Below are positions 51,408 to 61,371 of a stretch of DNA of 64,000 nucleotides, piece by piece (position 1 is the stretch's first letter; every line of letters begins with the position of its first letter). This DNA is from Isochrysis galbana (lineage: Eukaryota > Haptophyta > Isochrysidales > Isochrysidaceae): contig CM030945.1 of assembly GCA_018136815.1 (NCBI GenBank), positions 219,405-283,404 of the forward strand, in the 5' to 3' direction. The notes under the pieces are model-generated. The model did not search any database. It worked only from the letters and a program-made list of their open reading frames with translations, and was not told where the DNA came from. The position numbers and the translations under genes are program-made.

Positions 51408-52152
51408 TAAGTTTATACTTGGTTCGCCCATGGGGGGGCACGAGCCCCCCCCTCTCTCCACTCCTCCCCTGCCGTGGGGGAGGAACCACCCATCCTCCTG
51501 GCATGCCTGATGGCTTGCCAGGAGGCCACTGCCTTGCTGACCCACTCTCTCCCTGACAGGCTCGCCTGATTCGCGCGTCCTGGCCCCTCGTGGCCAGCCC
51601 ATCGCTCCAACCCCCCCTCCCCCCCTGTTCGACAGGCAGACAGGTGCAGAGTGGGGGCCTCTGAGGCCCAGGAGCGCCAGCGAGGGAGAGGCAGGGGAGG
51701 CCAGGGCCCAGCCCCAGCCTCCTCTGCCCCCTGAGCTGGCCTCCAGGGGCCTCCAGGGGTCGCCAGGGGCAGCTGCAGGCCTGTCGCAGGCGCGCCATCG
51801 CGCGTGCCTGCAGGAGAGGGGAGAGAGAGCGCGGAGAAGGGGGTGGGCGGAGCGAGAGCTCCGCTCACCGGAAAATAGGTAAGTCCCGCACCTGTTTACA
51901 GGATAAGTCGGGACCGAGGCCGCCGCCAGCCCGGTAGGCATAGGAGGAAGGGGGGAACGGATCACCGGGGGGGGCGCGGGCCACCGACCATATCTAAGCC
52001 CTTTTCCCCTATCCCCCTAGTAGTGCACGGGGGGAGTCGCCTGATGGCGGGGGGGGAAGGGCCGGGGGAGTGGGGGTGTAGAAAGTTTCCTACGTGAGTA
52101 GAAAGTAGAGGAGGCACGGTCGCGTGTGCGGTGAGACTATTAAGAAATTAAT
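51408..52152 (+). mobile_element. Short retroelement family A inserted in a LINE, perfect 21-bp target duplication
   Basis: The 21 bp at 51387-51407 are repeated exactly at 52153-52173. The 5' hairpin AACTAAG-TTTATA-CTTGGTT (51405-51424) begins inside the duplication because the target happened to end in CAAC. The 3' part resembles the family-U LINE 3' UTR (CTAGTAGTGCACGGGGGGAG) and ends ATTAAGAAATTAAT, the same motif that ends the LINE UTRs. So the element could borrow that LINE's enzymes. Confidence 0.88.
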
Positions 52153-52392
52153 TACAACGTGCACTACGGCAACGCCGAGGCGAGATCGACGAAAGCCATC
52201 CTAAGGGCCGTATTTTCGAGGTTCCACTGGCTGGTCAAGGCGAAGGTAGGCTTCTTCCAACGCCTTAAAGCTCAGAGAGAAAGACTTGGACTTCACGCCC
52301 CGAGCAACAAACACCTGCGCAGAATGATTTCCCCGCTGTACTCAGTGGATAAAGATTTTAACCTGGAGATCTCTATCGAACTAGCGCAAATA

Positions 52393-52575
52393 CCTAGATG
52401 GGAAATACGGTGCCGGGGCCTGCAAATACAGCCAAATACATATGTATTTGGCCTCAGGCCAAATACATTTCAAATACATTCGAGGCCTACAACCCAGGAC
52501 GCGCTTCAAATACAGCCAAATACATATGTATTTGGCCTCTGGCCAAATACGGTGAATACGTATTTCCCATCTAGG
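52393..52575. mobile_element. 183-bp MITE with 17-bp terminal inverted repeats
   Basis: The ends are CCTAGATGGGAAATACG (52393-52409) and its exact complement (52559-52575). CGCAAATA flanks both sides (52385-52392 and 52576-52583), an 8-bp target duplication. The inside is two copies of an AAATACAGCCAAATACATAT palindromic unit. It is inserted in the LINE ORF2 end between conserved residues. The 8-bp duplication suits hAT or P-type transposases; the source is unknown. Confidence 0.88.
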
Positions 52576-52616
52576 CGCAAATAGCGACAGAACTAGGCAT
52601 CAGAAGTATTACATGA

Positions 52617-52885
52617 ACCCCCCGAACTAAGAAGAAGGTTTCTTCAGAGGGCCGACCCCTTAGGGGGCGGTCAAACACACCCAAACAAGGACTCCACTCA
52701 CTCCTACCCCCTCTATCTCACGCCCCTGGTCGAAGCAGCGCGCGCGGCCTCCCCCTCTCCATTTTCTAGGAAAGGAAACGGGGGGGGGAAAGGGGTGTGA
52801 TAGGAAAGGGAGGGTAGTTAGGAGTAGCACTAGCAATCTGCCACACGCCGTGCATGCAGCGGCTAGTTTTTTAAGATTTTTTTTT
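52617..52885 (+). repeat. LINE 3'-UTR, family V copy 2
   Basis: Directly follows the LINE stop codon. It contains GTCGAAGCAGCGCGCGCGGC and ends TTTTTTAAGATTTTTTTTTT. Confidence 0.75.
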
Positions 52886-52939
52886 TAGGTTGACCACGCC
52901 GACGTCTTAAACTGCTCAACCTTTAGCCCGCCGCCGCCA

Positions 52940-53024
52940 ATGAAACGCGGGGGGGGGGGGAGGGGGGGAGGGGGAGGGAGCGTGCCCTCCCTCATGCCAA
53001 CCAAGTAGTAGTATAAACTTAGTT
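52940..53024 (-). mobile_element. Short retroelement 5' fragment with hairpin
   Basis: From 53,025 on the minus strand: CAACTAAG, a longer loop, CTTGGTT (52999-53024), then GGCATGAGGGAGGGCACGCT and a G-run. Truncated after about 85 bp. Confidence 0.6.
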
Positions 53025-53029
53025 GCGCC

Positions 53030-53725
53030 GACGAGTAGAGGGAACGAGGGTACGCAGGTACAAGCTCCGACCTCGAGCGCCAGACTTTTCCCTGCATTGG
53101 CCGAGCCACCACCTGCGCGAGCTGCGGGTACGGCCTCGTCAACGTGTGCAAGCGACGAATTCCTCGGCCCGGCCGCGTCCCGGCTGACGGCTCGTTCTCT
53201 CAATGACAATGAGAAGCGGACAACATCCCATGCTCCACGCAAAGTACCCAGCTCTCGACGGCTCGGTGAGCGTAGATTCCGAGCCGTGAGAGTGCGTATG
53301 CCAGTCACACATCGGCGAGTCCGACAGGGGGACGAGATGCAATTCTGTTCCGATCCGCCGGCTTTGCTTAGGTAAAAGGGGGTGAGCGTCTCGGCGTCTC
53401 GTCGGGTTCTCCCGATCGCCGGCCGCCGCATTCCTTCCATCTCCCGCCGTCCTCAACCTCCCGTCAATCTCCCTTCCCCTCAACCTCCTGTCACCCCCCC
53501 CCCCCCCCCCGCCCGCCCTCCCCTGGACCTCCCCCGGACCACTGGCTTGCCTCTGAGAAGCGCCAGGTCCGGACTGCCTTCCACACCTGTGCCACACCCA
53601 CCCTTCTGCCAGCCTTCTTCACCTGCTTACCACCAACCCGACGAGTACAGTAGCCCGTTCTTCCCACAGCTGCCCTACTGCAGTTGTCGCTCATCCACCC
53701 GGGCGCTCGGCTCCTGTCATCAATC
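53030..53725. other. Upstream region of the next gene
   Basis: A C-run is at 53,497. One plus-strand frame near 53,080-53,220 contains a Cys-rich phrase (CASCGYGLVNVCKRR) and then stops. It may be a relic; it is not called. Confidence 0.4.
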
Positions 53726-55195
53726 ATGGCTCTCGACCTCAATCGCAGCGAGGACAGCCTGTGCGACCACTGCTGTACCTGGATGCCGACCGCCTCGACG
53801 CAAGCTCCATCCTTAGCCGACCGCCGAAGCTCAGCCAGAGATTCCAAAATCCCCGATGCCTGCCATTTCATCCAGTCGCCCGCACGTGCCGATGGAATAC
53901 TCGAGCTCGACTGTGGGAGCGGTGCAGGTGAGGTGTTGAGGCAACCCACAACCAGTCAGTCTGCAATCTCCCCGGGCGTCCTAGCGACAGGGATACCCTT
54001 CCTAGCATTTACCACGCCATCAGCCATAGACATGAACAGCGCAGAGCAAAGACAGGCCCTATCGCCGCTTCAGCATGCCATCGAACTGGATACGCATGGA
54101 AGCCCTTCTACACCATCGACCTCAGTGTGCTCATCGCCAACTATCCCGCCATTCATTCATCGGGATTCTCCCTCGGCGGCGCGCCCACACATCAAGGACG
54201 ACGAAAAGCCGGTTGTCACTCAGTATATTGCTCACTCTCTGTATTCACAAGCATCACCGCCCCTCAACTCTCCGACCATGATGCGAGCGGAGCGCAAACG
54301 CAAGGCTGTCAACGCAGATAATGCAGTAAAGCGATCAGCGAATGAAGTAGACTTGAGCACCCGCGGTTCTCCTGTACGACACCGGTGGGCGACTGCCTCA
54401 AATAGCCACCTAGTCGACGAAATGGAGCTCAGCATCCACCATCAGAGAGCGCCTAGAAAAGATTGCCCGCACTCACGCCTCCTCCACGATACTGATGCAC
54501 CGAGGCTCGCAATGTCACCAACGGCATGTGCACCCGCGCACTCTGTGTGTTCTGCACGTGCTGGCTCGCGCCACGACCATAGGCTGCCGACGATTTATGC
54601 CCAACCAAAACTCTCATCGCGACCAGCTTCCTTGCCAGTACCAGTGTCCACGCCTCCGTTCATGGCGACTAGAAACGAGCACATGATGTCTTCGAGCGTT
54701 ATGTCGGAGGGTGACAATGAATCTCCGATAGGAAAGGACACCGCGTTCCTGAAGGCATGCATGGCATGGCAACGGTTGGTGTCTTCGCTACCAAATACAG
54801 TGAGCCGCAAGCCATGGTTGCCTCCGGGCAGCCTTTTTTTCGATGCGATCGATCAAGGTATTGATCGTGCGACGGCCTACACTCTCGCACAAGAATTCGC
54901 GGTATGCTGTGCGCAAAGGCAGCGCGAAAAGTGCGAGGCCTTGGTGGCCATGTTGCGACAGGTTGGGATGGCATTCCTATCCTTTGCCCCATTCCCCAAC
55001 GACGCACGGATGCCGGAGCCACTAGGGCAGACGGCATCACCGCTACGGAAACAGCCCTCAGACTCAACTTCTACCGGGTATGAGAGTGCGATGGTGCAGC
55101 CATCATGCACTGCTACCCCTGCTCTGCCCGAGACATCTGACACAGCAACGCTGCTCCTCTCGCTCGACGAGCTCGTCGCGTTGGCGTTCACATGA
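53726..55195 (+). CDS. Hypothetical protein, mostly disordered
   Basis: A 489-aa ORF from the ATG at 53726; an upstream in-frame TTG is ignored. It is Ser/Pro/Thr/His-rich with scattered Cys and no transmembrane segment. A basic patch (MMRAERKRKAVNADNAVKRS) could be a nuclear signal. The C-terminal part has a more ordered helical stretch (TAFLKACMAWQRLVSSLP, GIDRATAYTLAQEFAVCCAQ, REKCEALVAMLRQVG). No family is recognised. An unbroken 1.5-kb frame and normal codon use support a real gene; upstream exons cannot be excluded. Confidence 0.5.
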   Translation: MALDLNRSEDSLCDHCCTWMPTASTQAPSLADRRSSARDSKIPDACHFIQSPARADGILELDCGSGAGEVLRQPTTSQSAISPGVLATGIPFLAFTTPSAIDMNSAEQRQALSPLQHAIELDTHGSPSTPSTSVCSSPTIPPFIHRDSPSAARPHIKDDEKPVVTQYIAHSLYSQASPPLNSPTMMRAERKRKAVNADNAVKRSANEVDLSTRGSPVRHRWATASNSHLVDEMELSIHHQRAPRKDCPHSRLLHDTDAPRLAMSPTACAPAHSVCSARAGSRHDHRLPTIYAQPKLSSRPASLPVPVSTPPFMATRNEHMMSSSVMSEGDNESPIGKDTAFLKACMAWQRLVSSLPNTVSRKPWLPPGSLFFDAIDQGIDRATAYTLAQEFAVCCAQRQREKCEALVAMLRQVGMAFLSFAPFPNDARMPEPLGQTASPLRKQPSDSTSTGYESAMVQPSCTATPALPETSDTATLLLSLDELVALAFT

Positions 55196-55705
55196 ATATC
55201 AGCATCACCATGATAGGTTAGGCACGTCTACATCCGGCACAATCTACACATCATGCCGTGCCAGTGTTTCTCAAACAATGCATACAGTGCGCATTTTTTT
55301 CTCCCATATTTGAGTGGAAGGTGGAAGTCATCCGTTCCTGACTCCCACAAAATCACAATCTGCGCGTCAAAGAATCTATGCGGTTCAGCTCCACAGCACT
55401 GCCAGCAGCCTTGTGCATCTGCGTGCCGCATGGGCACCTGCCTGCCTTCGGAGCGCGGGCAATGCTAGGTGCACCAAGCGCTAGACGCTTGAGCGACTTA
55501 CTTGTTCGCTTTGCTTTACCAAAGGTCAGAGCAGCGACGTGTCATGCATTTGAGAAAGTCTTCACGTTCATGTGGGCGTAAACATTTCAAAGCAGTTGCC
55601 GCAAGTGCAAGTAGCGAGTCCGCTTTCCGCTTTCCATAGTGGAGCCATACATCACGGGCATCATGGGCCATGGGCAGTCAATGATTAATCATGACCCGGT
55701 CACTC
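55196..55705. other. No gene recognised
   Basis: 3' flank of the hypothetical gene; only small frames. Confidence 0.4.
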
Positions 55706-55800
55706 AACTATATATGTCAATACTTAGTTCACCACGGGGAGACGCCTCTTGCCCTTCCCCTCGGGCTCCAATTCGCCCATTCGCCCCGCTCTGGGCGGGG
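55706..55800 (+). mobile_element. Short retroelement 5' fragment with CAAC start, first of a pair
   Basis: CAACTATATATGTCAATACT then TAGTTCACCACGGGGAGACG, and the TTGCCCTTCCCCTCGGGCTC block also seen at 40.08 and 55.9 kb. Confidence 0.5.
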
Positions 55801-55837
55801 AGATTCTTTCCGCCGCAGACCCTTGAGGAGCCGGTCA

Positions 55838-55974
55838 CAACAAAGCTTATACTACTACTTAGTTCACATTGGGGGGTGGGGGGGGGCGCCTCGTGCCCTC
55901 CCCCTCAGGCTCCAACTCCCCTCCGGAGGGGCGCATGTCGGTCACCCTCAGACTCTGCCTTCAGACATGAGATT
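55838..55974 (+). mobile_element. Short retroelement 5' fragment with CAAC start, second of a pair
   Basis: CAACAAAGCTTATACTACTA then CTTAGTTCACATTGGGGGG and CGTGCCCTCCCCCTCAGGCT. Same orientation as the copy 130 bp before it. Confidence 0.5.
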
Positions 55975-56275
55975 ATTTTAATATTCGCGCCTCACAATCT
56001 CACAATCGGCTGTGAGCCCCTCATGTCTCCCGTGCAGCCGCGCCCATACATTCTCGCACTTCCCCCAACCTGCCTTGCGGCGACTCCCCTCGTGCTCTAC
56101 TTAGGGGCTCGGGTTGTGCGGGCGGTAGCGTTGAGCGGAGTGTCCCTGTCCCAGGCGGGTTGGTTCTCGTCTCCTTCCTGTCTCCTGTGTCGCTAGGTGA
56201 CTGGATTTTTGTGTTTCCATGTTTTGTGTGGTTGGTCATCAATACACTTTTTTTTAGGTATGGTCGGCGCTCGTG
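55975..56275 (-). repeat. LINE 3'-UTR remnant, family U copy 7
   Basis: On the plus strand: AACCTGCCTTGCGGCGACTC, CGTGCTCTACTTAGGGGCTC, GAGCGGAGTGTCCCTG and GTCGCTAGGTGACTGG. It is one of the better preserved copies; no ORF2 tail is attached. Confidence 0.65.
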
Positions 56276-56756
56276 GTGGTTAAGAAAGTTTGTTTTATCG
56301 CGGTGGTGCCCCCCAGGCAACCAACGCGGCCTGTGCGACGAGCCCAAGGGGAGGTCATGGGCCATCCATCCTCCTTGTCCCCTCCACACCACAAGCCATT
56401 GGCTCACCATGGAGGGTGAGCGAGGCAGAGGGGAAGATGAGGTCCGAGCGCTCCGCATCTCCGCATGCACGCGAGAGTGCGCCGGATGGAGGGGATCCGG
56501 CTGCAGCGGCTCAGCGAGCGCGCACCCCCCCACCTCCAGCCCCGCGCGCGATCCTCTCGCCTCTCTCCCCACCCCCACCCCGCCTCTCTCCACCACCGCC
56601 GCCTACCTCGCGATGCACTACCTCCGCCTCCGTCAGCAGGGGCGCCCGCCGACGATGGCGTCAAACGCCTCTCGATACCACTGCCACCACCATCATCCAT
56701 CATGCGCGTGGCAGCGATCAATGCGTCCGCGATCCAGTCCTTCGATCCCTGCGTAG
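56276..56756. other. No gene recognised
   Basis: GC-rich with overlapping Pro/Ala/Arg frames on both strands, none with a domain. Confidence 0.4.
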
Positions 56757-57286
56757 CAAGATTGCCCCTCGTTTCCGTTATGGTGCGATTCCCGTTCGAG
56801 ACAAGATCGCCGACAGATCGCCCTTTGATCGTCGTCCGTCGTGTCTGATCGGAGTGTTTGACAGTGTTTGGGTTTGATTTCAGATTTCAGTCGAGTTATG
56901 TGAGAAAGTCGTGGGGCGAGAGTCGGAGTGTTTTCCTGGGTGTCCGTTGTCCGTCGTCCTGTCGTCAGTCGTCATCCGTCGCTCTCGCTCTCGTCGCTGT
57001 CGCTCTCGTAACACTCATACCCTACAATCCCTTCTCGCCTCGCCAGCCCCTGCCATCACAGCATCACAGCCCTCCTCACACTCGCCCTCGCCTCTCGCCA
57101 CTCGCTCGATGTCGCTCTCGCCGCCGTCCTCGCCCTCGCTCAAGCCCGCCTGCCCGCCTTCCTCTGCTGACGGGCTTCAGCCCGTCAGCGTCTCCGGAGT
57201 CGTCTCCTCAGCCGCGCCTGCCGCCGGCATGCCTCCCTCCTCATTGCCCTCAGGCCCCATGGGCCATGGGCCATTCCAATTCGTCA
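56757..57286 (+). mobile_element. Retroelement 5' module C, copy 3
   Basis: Same unit as copies 1 and 2, with an extra GTTTGACA-containing repeat near 56,855 and a CACAGCATCACAGC duplication. It ends at AATTCGTCA and is followed by unrelated DNA. Confidence 0.75.
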
Positions 57287-58330
57287 GTGTTGTGATAGTA
57301 CGGGGCTAGTGGTAGTGGGAGTAGTGGTATTAACTATTAACGCTCAGATATTTTATATTATAGGTACCCGACCCTACTCATACTACTCAAATTTCTCCCA
57401 AATTTAAAAAATTTAAATTTTGACGACGGCAAAATTTAGGTCCTCGGTCCTCCCAATAAAACAAAAACAAAAACACAAACTTACAACTTACACAACTTGC
57501 AACGTTGGTGTTCTCGTTCTCGGACGTGTAGTCGACGAGCCATGCACCAACCGCGCACATCGCGGGGTAGGGGCACCGCTGCCAATGAGGGCATGAGGAC
57601 CACGGTCCCGCCGTACTACGGTTATACTCCCACAACAAGACAACTCTGACGCAATGCTTGTGTGACCCTAAGTCCTAGTGAATGTAGGCGTCGGTGGAAG
57701 GAGGTTCATGCTCTCGGGAGGGGGTAGGTACCATATTGACTCGGTGCGTGGCGGGTGGGGTGCGCGGGGCGGAGGGGCAGGGTGGGAACGGCTCCGCTGG
57801 GGGGTCCCACCCACTCCAACGCAGACCCCCTGCGGCGCGCGCGCGGGGGGGGGGAGGGGCGGGGGGGCTGCGAGGCGCGCGGGGCGAGGGGGGCGGGGGG
57901 GGGGTCAGGTCCCCCCTTCCCCTTCCCCCCCCCCCCCCGGGTCCCTCGGCTCTCTCTGCCCGCGCCGGAAGAAAGCTACCGAGGGGGGGGGGAGGGGATC
58001 GAGAGTCTAGAGCCGTGGGTCCCCCCCCCCTCCCGCCCCCCCTCTCTCTCTCTCTCCCATAGAGGGCCAACAGACAACAGAGGGTGGGTGGGTGACTCAG
58101 CAGCACCCACTGGGCAGGCACTCTCCCACCCCATAATAAAACTCGCGCCCACATCTCTCTCTCTTCGGGCTCGGAGGCGGTCGGCCCAAGGCCCCACCTC
58201 CCACAGAAAGGGGGGGGGGGCGTAATTAGGAGAGTCGCGAGCGCCGCGGGACCGGACGCCCTCTCTCCCCCCGCGCGCGGGACCCCCCCCCCTTGAGGGA
58301 AGGGGGGGGGGGGGCCTCGCTGTCCTTCCC
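57287..58330. other. GC-rich stretch without a recognised gene
   Basis: G- and C-runs (57,846; 57,893; 57,925; 58,020; 58,210) and AT-rich DNA at 57,340-57,480. The long frames are compositional. Confidence 0.5.
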
Positions 58331-58475
58331 CACTCTCACGCCTTCTCGTGCCCACTCTCACGCCTTCTCATCCCCACTCTCACGCCTTCCACGCCTTCCC
58401 GTCCCCACTCTTACGCCTTCTCGTGCCCACTCTCACGCCTTCCCTTCCCCACTCTCAAGCCTTCTCGAAGCTTTC
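58331..58475 (+). repeat. Minisatellite CCCACTCTCACGCCTTCTCG
   Basis: Six to seven units of about 20-22 bp with small variants; frames through it encode PTLTPSRAHSHAF-like repeats. Confidence 0.9.
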
Positions 58476-58539
58476 ATCTAAAGTAACTCGCTCCGGTGCT
58501 CCTGCCTCCCCACCCCCGCGACGAAGCCCTCCTCGCTGA

Positions 58540-58652
58540 ATCTCTCTCTCTCTCCTTGTTGTATCCTCTACTCCTACCCTCTTCAGCACACACCACAAAC
58601 CCTGTGGCTCTCTCCCTCCCTCCCTCTCTCTCTCTCCCTCCCTCTCCCTCTC

Positions 58653-58683
<31 letters not shown>

Positions 58684-59226
58684 TCCTTTCTCTCTCTCTC
58701 CCCGCCTCCCCTCTCTCTCTCTTCTCTCCCCCCCGCCCCTCTCCCCCTCTCTCTCTCCGCGTGGGGGAGGAGGGGCGAGAAGGTCCGTCCCCCACACGGT
58801 ACACGTGCCGCCGCCGCCCACCGCCGCGAGAGAGAAACAGATGCTCTCTTCCTCTTCCTCTGCTCTCTCCCTCCCTCCCCTCTCTCTCTCATCTCCTTCC
58901 GTTCTTTCCCCCCTCGCTCTCTTATGTACTCAATGGTCTCTCTTCCTCTTCCCGAGGGGTTCTCTCTCTCTCCTCTCCCCCACTCTCCTCCCCGAGATCT
59001 CCAACGAACCCCCCCCCCCTCTCTCTCTCCCCCCACACCCGTTCTTCTTCCCTCGACGCTCTTCGTCTCCCCTCTCCCCTCTTCTCCTCCCCTCTCTCCT
59101 CTCTCCTCCCCTCTCCTCTTCCCCCCACCCACCCCCCGGCTCTCCCCCTCCCCGTCTGCCTTCCCCCCCCCTCCCCCCGCCCCGCCCCATCCTTTCGCCC
59201 CGCCCCCACCCTCCCCCTCCCTCGCC
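58540..59226. repeat. CT-rich tract upstream of the receptor gene
   Basis: Pyrimidine-rich on the plus strand, with CT runs and CCCCTCTCCT units right up to the receptor start codon. Probably 5' UTR or promoter DNA; the long frames are artefacts. Confidence 0.8.
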
Positions 59227-60372
59227 ATGCCCGTCGACTTCACCCAGCTCAATGCCTCCCTCCTCCCACCAAACGCCACCAGCTACGACCTCCGCTCCTC
59301 TGTTCCCCCTCTCCACATCTCTCTCTCCATCTGGGCGCTCTGGTCCTCTCTCTCTCTCGTCTCGTCTCTCTTCGCTCTCCTCATCATCACCGCCGTCATC
59401 GCCTCACGACGCGCAAGGCAGTCTGGATTCAACGTCTACCTTGCGGGACTTCTCGTGCCGGACACCGTCGCAGGATTCGCATTCTGTATCACCTGCTGGC
59501 GCAATCTTGCCGCCAAGCGCTTCGTCTCTGAGGCGGAGTGCTCTTGGCAAAGCGGTTATCTCACCTTCTCGTTTGTCAGCTCGTACTGGATGATCGCGAT
59601 TGTCGCCTTCGAGCTTGCTGCCTACCTCCGCTCCGTGCGGCGATTGTGCCGCGTGGAGCACATTCCGGCGGTGCGTGCGATCAAGCGGTGCGTCGCTGTC
59701 TACCTCTTAGCAGCCTTCATTGCATCGTGGACGTCGTGGGGGGTGCTGCCGACGTCGGCTGTGCTCTTCCGGGGCCTAGTGTGCATACCGGCCGAGACGT
59801 CGAGGACTTCGCGCATTTTTTCCACTTCTGTATATGTTCCCATCGCTTATGCTTTGCCGCTGGTGCTGTTCATCTGCGTCGGCCTCCGCGTTAAGTACGA
59901 GGGGCTGCTGAAGCTTCCTGCGTTGCGAGCCCGCCTGCATACATCTGCGTTGCCTTCAGTGATGAACCGGACCCATAGCAACGGAAAGGTCCAGCACCGG
60001 ACCGGGAGGATTTCCACTTCCACGAGTGAGGACTCGTGGGACAACTTCGAGCATGCTCGTGCGATGGCCATGTACTTTGCGCGCCTCTTTCTGACATTGC
60101 TTTGGTGGGTGCCGTTCACGGTCCTCACCTCGTCGCGGTCGCACTCGGTGGTTCCTCTCGCCGTGGCCTTCTCGCTGGTTCCCCTCGGAACAGTCATCGT
60201 CACTGCTTTGAGTCTCACCAAGGATGACGTGCGGGAAGCGGTACGGAGCCTCATTACGGGCGGAGGTCGGGTGGCTCCGCATTTGGTCGATGACTCCACC
60301 AGCTCGGCTCTCTCGATGGGGCGTGGGAGTTCCTCTACCATCGTCAAGCCTACGGCCGCCAGCCCCTCTTAA
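59227..60372 (+). CDS. GPCR-like seven-transmembrane receptor
   Basis: A single-exon ORF of 381 aa from the ATG at 59227; the frame stays open upstream only through CT repeat. The extracellular N-terminus has two N-glycosylation sites (N9, N16). Seven hydrophobic segments lie at about 32-59, 67-91, 107-132, 153-175, 199-222, 287-307 and 312-333. A Cys pair (C105 before helix 3, C186 in loop 2) matches the conserved GPCR disulfide, and helix 2 carries Asp79. The third inner loop is long and rich in Ser/Thr; the C-tail is Ser-rich. Overall it looks like the cAMP-receptor/secretin-like receptors of protists, but the class is not certain. G-protein coupling is inferred, and the ligand is unknown. 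Confidence 0.7.
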   Translation: MPVDFTQLNASLLPPNATSYDLRSSVPPLHISLSIWALWSSLSLVSSLFALLIITAVIASRRARQSGFNVYLAGLLVPDTVAGFAFCITCWRNLAAKRFVSEAECSWQSGYLTFSFVSSYWMIAIVAFELAAYLRSVRRLCRVEHIPAVRAIKRCVAVYLLAAFIASWTSWGVLPTSAVLFRGLVCIPAETSRTSRIFSTSVYVPIAYALPLVLFICVGLRVKYEGLLKLPALRARLHTSALPSVMNRTHSNGKVQHRTGRISTSTSEDSWDNFEHARAMAMYFARLFLTLLWWVPFTVLTSSRSHSVVPLAVAFSLVPLGTVIVTALSLTKDDVREAVRSLITGGGRVAPHLVDDSTSSALSMGRGSSSTIVKPTAASPS

Positions 60373-61195
60373 GCGGCACTTGAAAGGCGTCGATTGCTCT
60401 GCAAGCATCTGCTCCAGGCAACGCCTTGACAAGGTCGACTAGTCATCGGATATTCAGGCCCCATCTCGCTATGCTCCGTGAGCCATCATGGTTTCGTCGC
60501 CTCGCGCCATCTCGTGGAGCATCACGAGGGATCAAATCTCCCCGGCAAAATGAACCAGCTCTCCAGGCTTATTTATGACACCATTCCTCGTGTTGTCCGC
60601 GAATCCCACACCGGAGCGTGACTTACCACTCACGTTCCATGCCTCATGTGATGTGGCGCTATACTTGCACGCGCCATGTCCTCGCAGGCCGCCTCCTTTC
60701 ATGTGCGCCATTGCGGCATCTGCTCGCGTCGTGATATCGGTCAGCTTTAGCGCATGTAGGTATGCAATGAGTTGCAATTTGGCAACTACTTGCATTTTGA
60801 AGTAAAATATTTCAAGAATGGACAACCGACGCGCGAAAGCCTGGCGTCGCGTTCTGCCTGAGCACGGCCCCTAGCTGGTTCACTTGTTCTTGCAAGCTTC
60901 CCGAATAATGTAGGGGTAGGGGACATCCGGTGACACGAGGCTGCTTGAGCTTGATGCTGGAACCTAGGCTATTGCTATTGCTGCTGGTTATGTAACGTTC
61001 GTTATCTGCATTCGAGCACAGCCGCTCTGCTGAACGAGCATAGATCACGCCGCCACAGCTCTATTAAAACCCCTCTCGAAGATTCTGGCTACGATCACGC
61101 CGGCACAGCTCACAGCTCTATTAAAATCCCTCTCGCGCCTCTCGGAAATTCGGGCTACTATTACTATATTACATACTACATACACTAGCGACCTC
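60373..61195. other. 3' flank of the receptor gene, with a short duplication
   Basis: No gene is recognised. At 61,043-61,158 a unit with GATCACGCCG, CACAGCTC and TATTAAAA is repeated twice. Confidence 0.5.
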
Positions 61196-61368
61196 AACTA
61201 TCGTTGAAACGATGGGGTCATGGAGCGCGCCACGCTCCCCTCCTCTCTCTCCGCCCACCCCACCGCGCCAGCCGACCAGGACATGGAGGACGTCATGCAG
61301 CCGTACCGCCTGACAGCCAGGGCCACGCCTATCTATCTACTATCTAGGTGCAGGTGCTCACGAGCGAG
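61196..61368 (+). mobile_element. LINE 5' fragment with hairpin
   Basis: CAAC, hairpin CTATCGTT/AACGATGG (61198-61215), GGGTCATGGAGCGCGCC and a 50-codon frame from 61220 (MERATLPSSLSAHPTAPADQ). It is truncated where family B begins. Confidence 0.65.
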
Positions 61369-61371
61369 CAA

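Larger units (their letters stand above)
50804..52616 (+). pseudogene. LINE ORF2: endonuclease joined to C-terminal tail, with two nested insertions
   Basis: The endonuclease part reads RTIIAGDFNCVEN and ends TYTRIDRIYAAAYHSAW, the GDFN and RIDRIY motifs of the APE-type nuclease. Near 51,090 it changes frame and jumps to the tail: LHRRIATANRFAGDP and the knuckle CRFCGEAPESSTHLARC, so the reverse transcriptase is deleted. The frame is then split by a 745-bp insertion at 51,408-52,152 and by a 183-bp MITE at 52,393-52,575. Skipping both gives the conserved end LAQIATELGIRSIT with its stop at 52614-52616. Confidence 0.85.
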
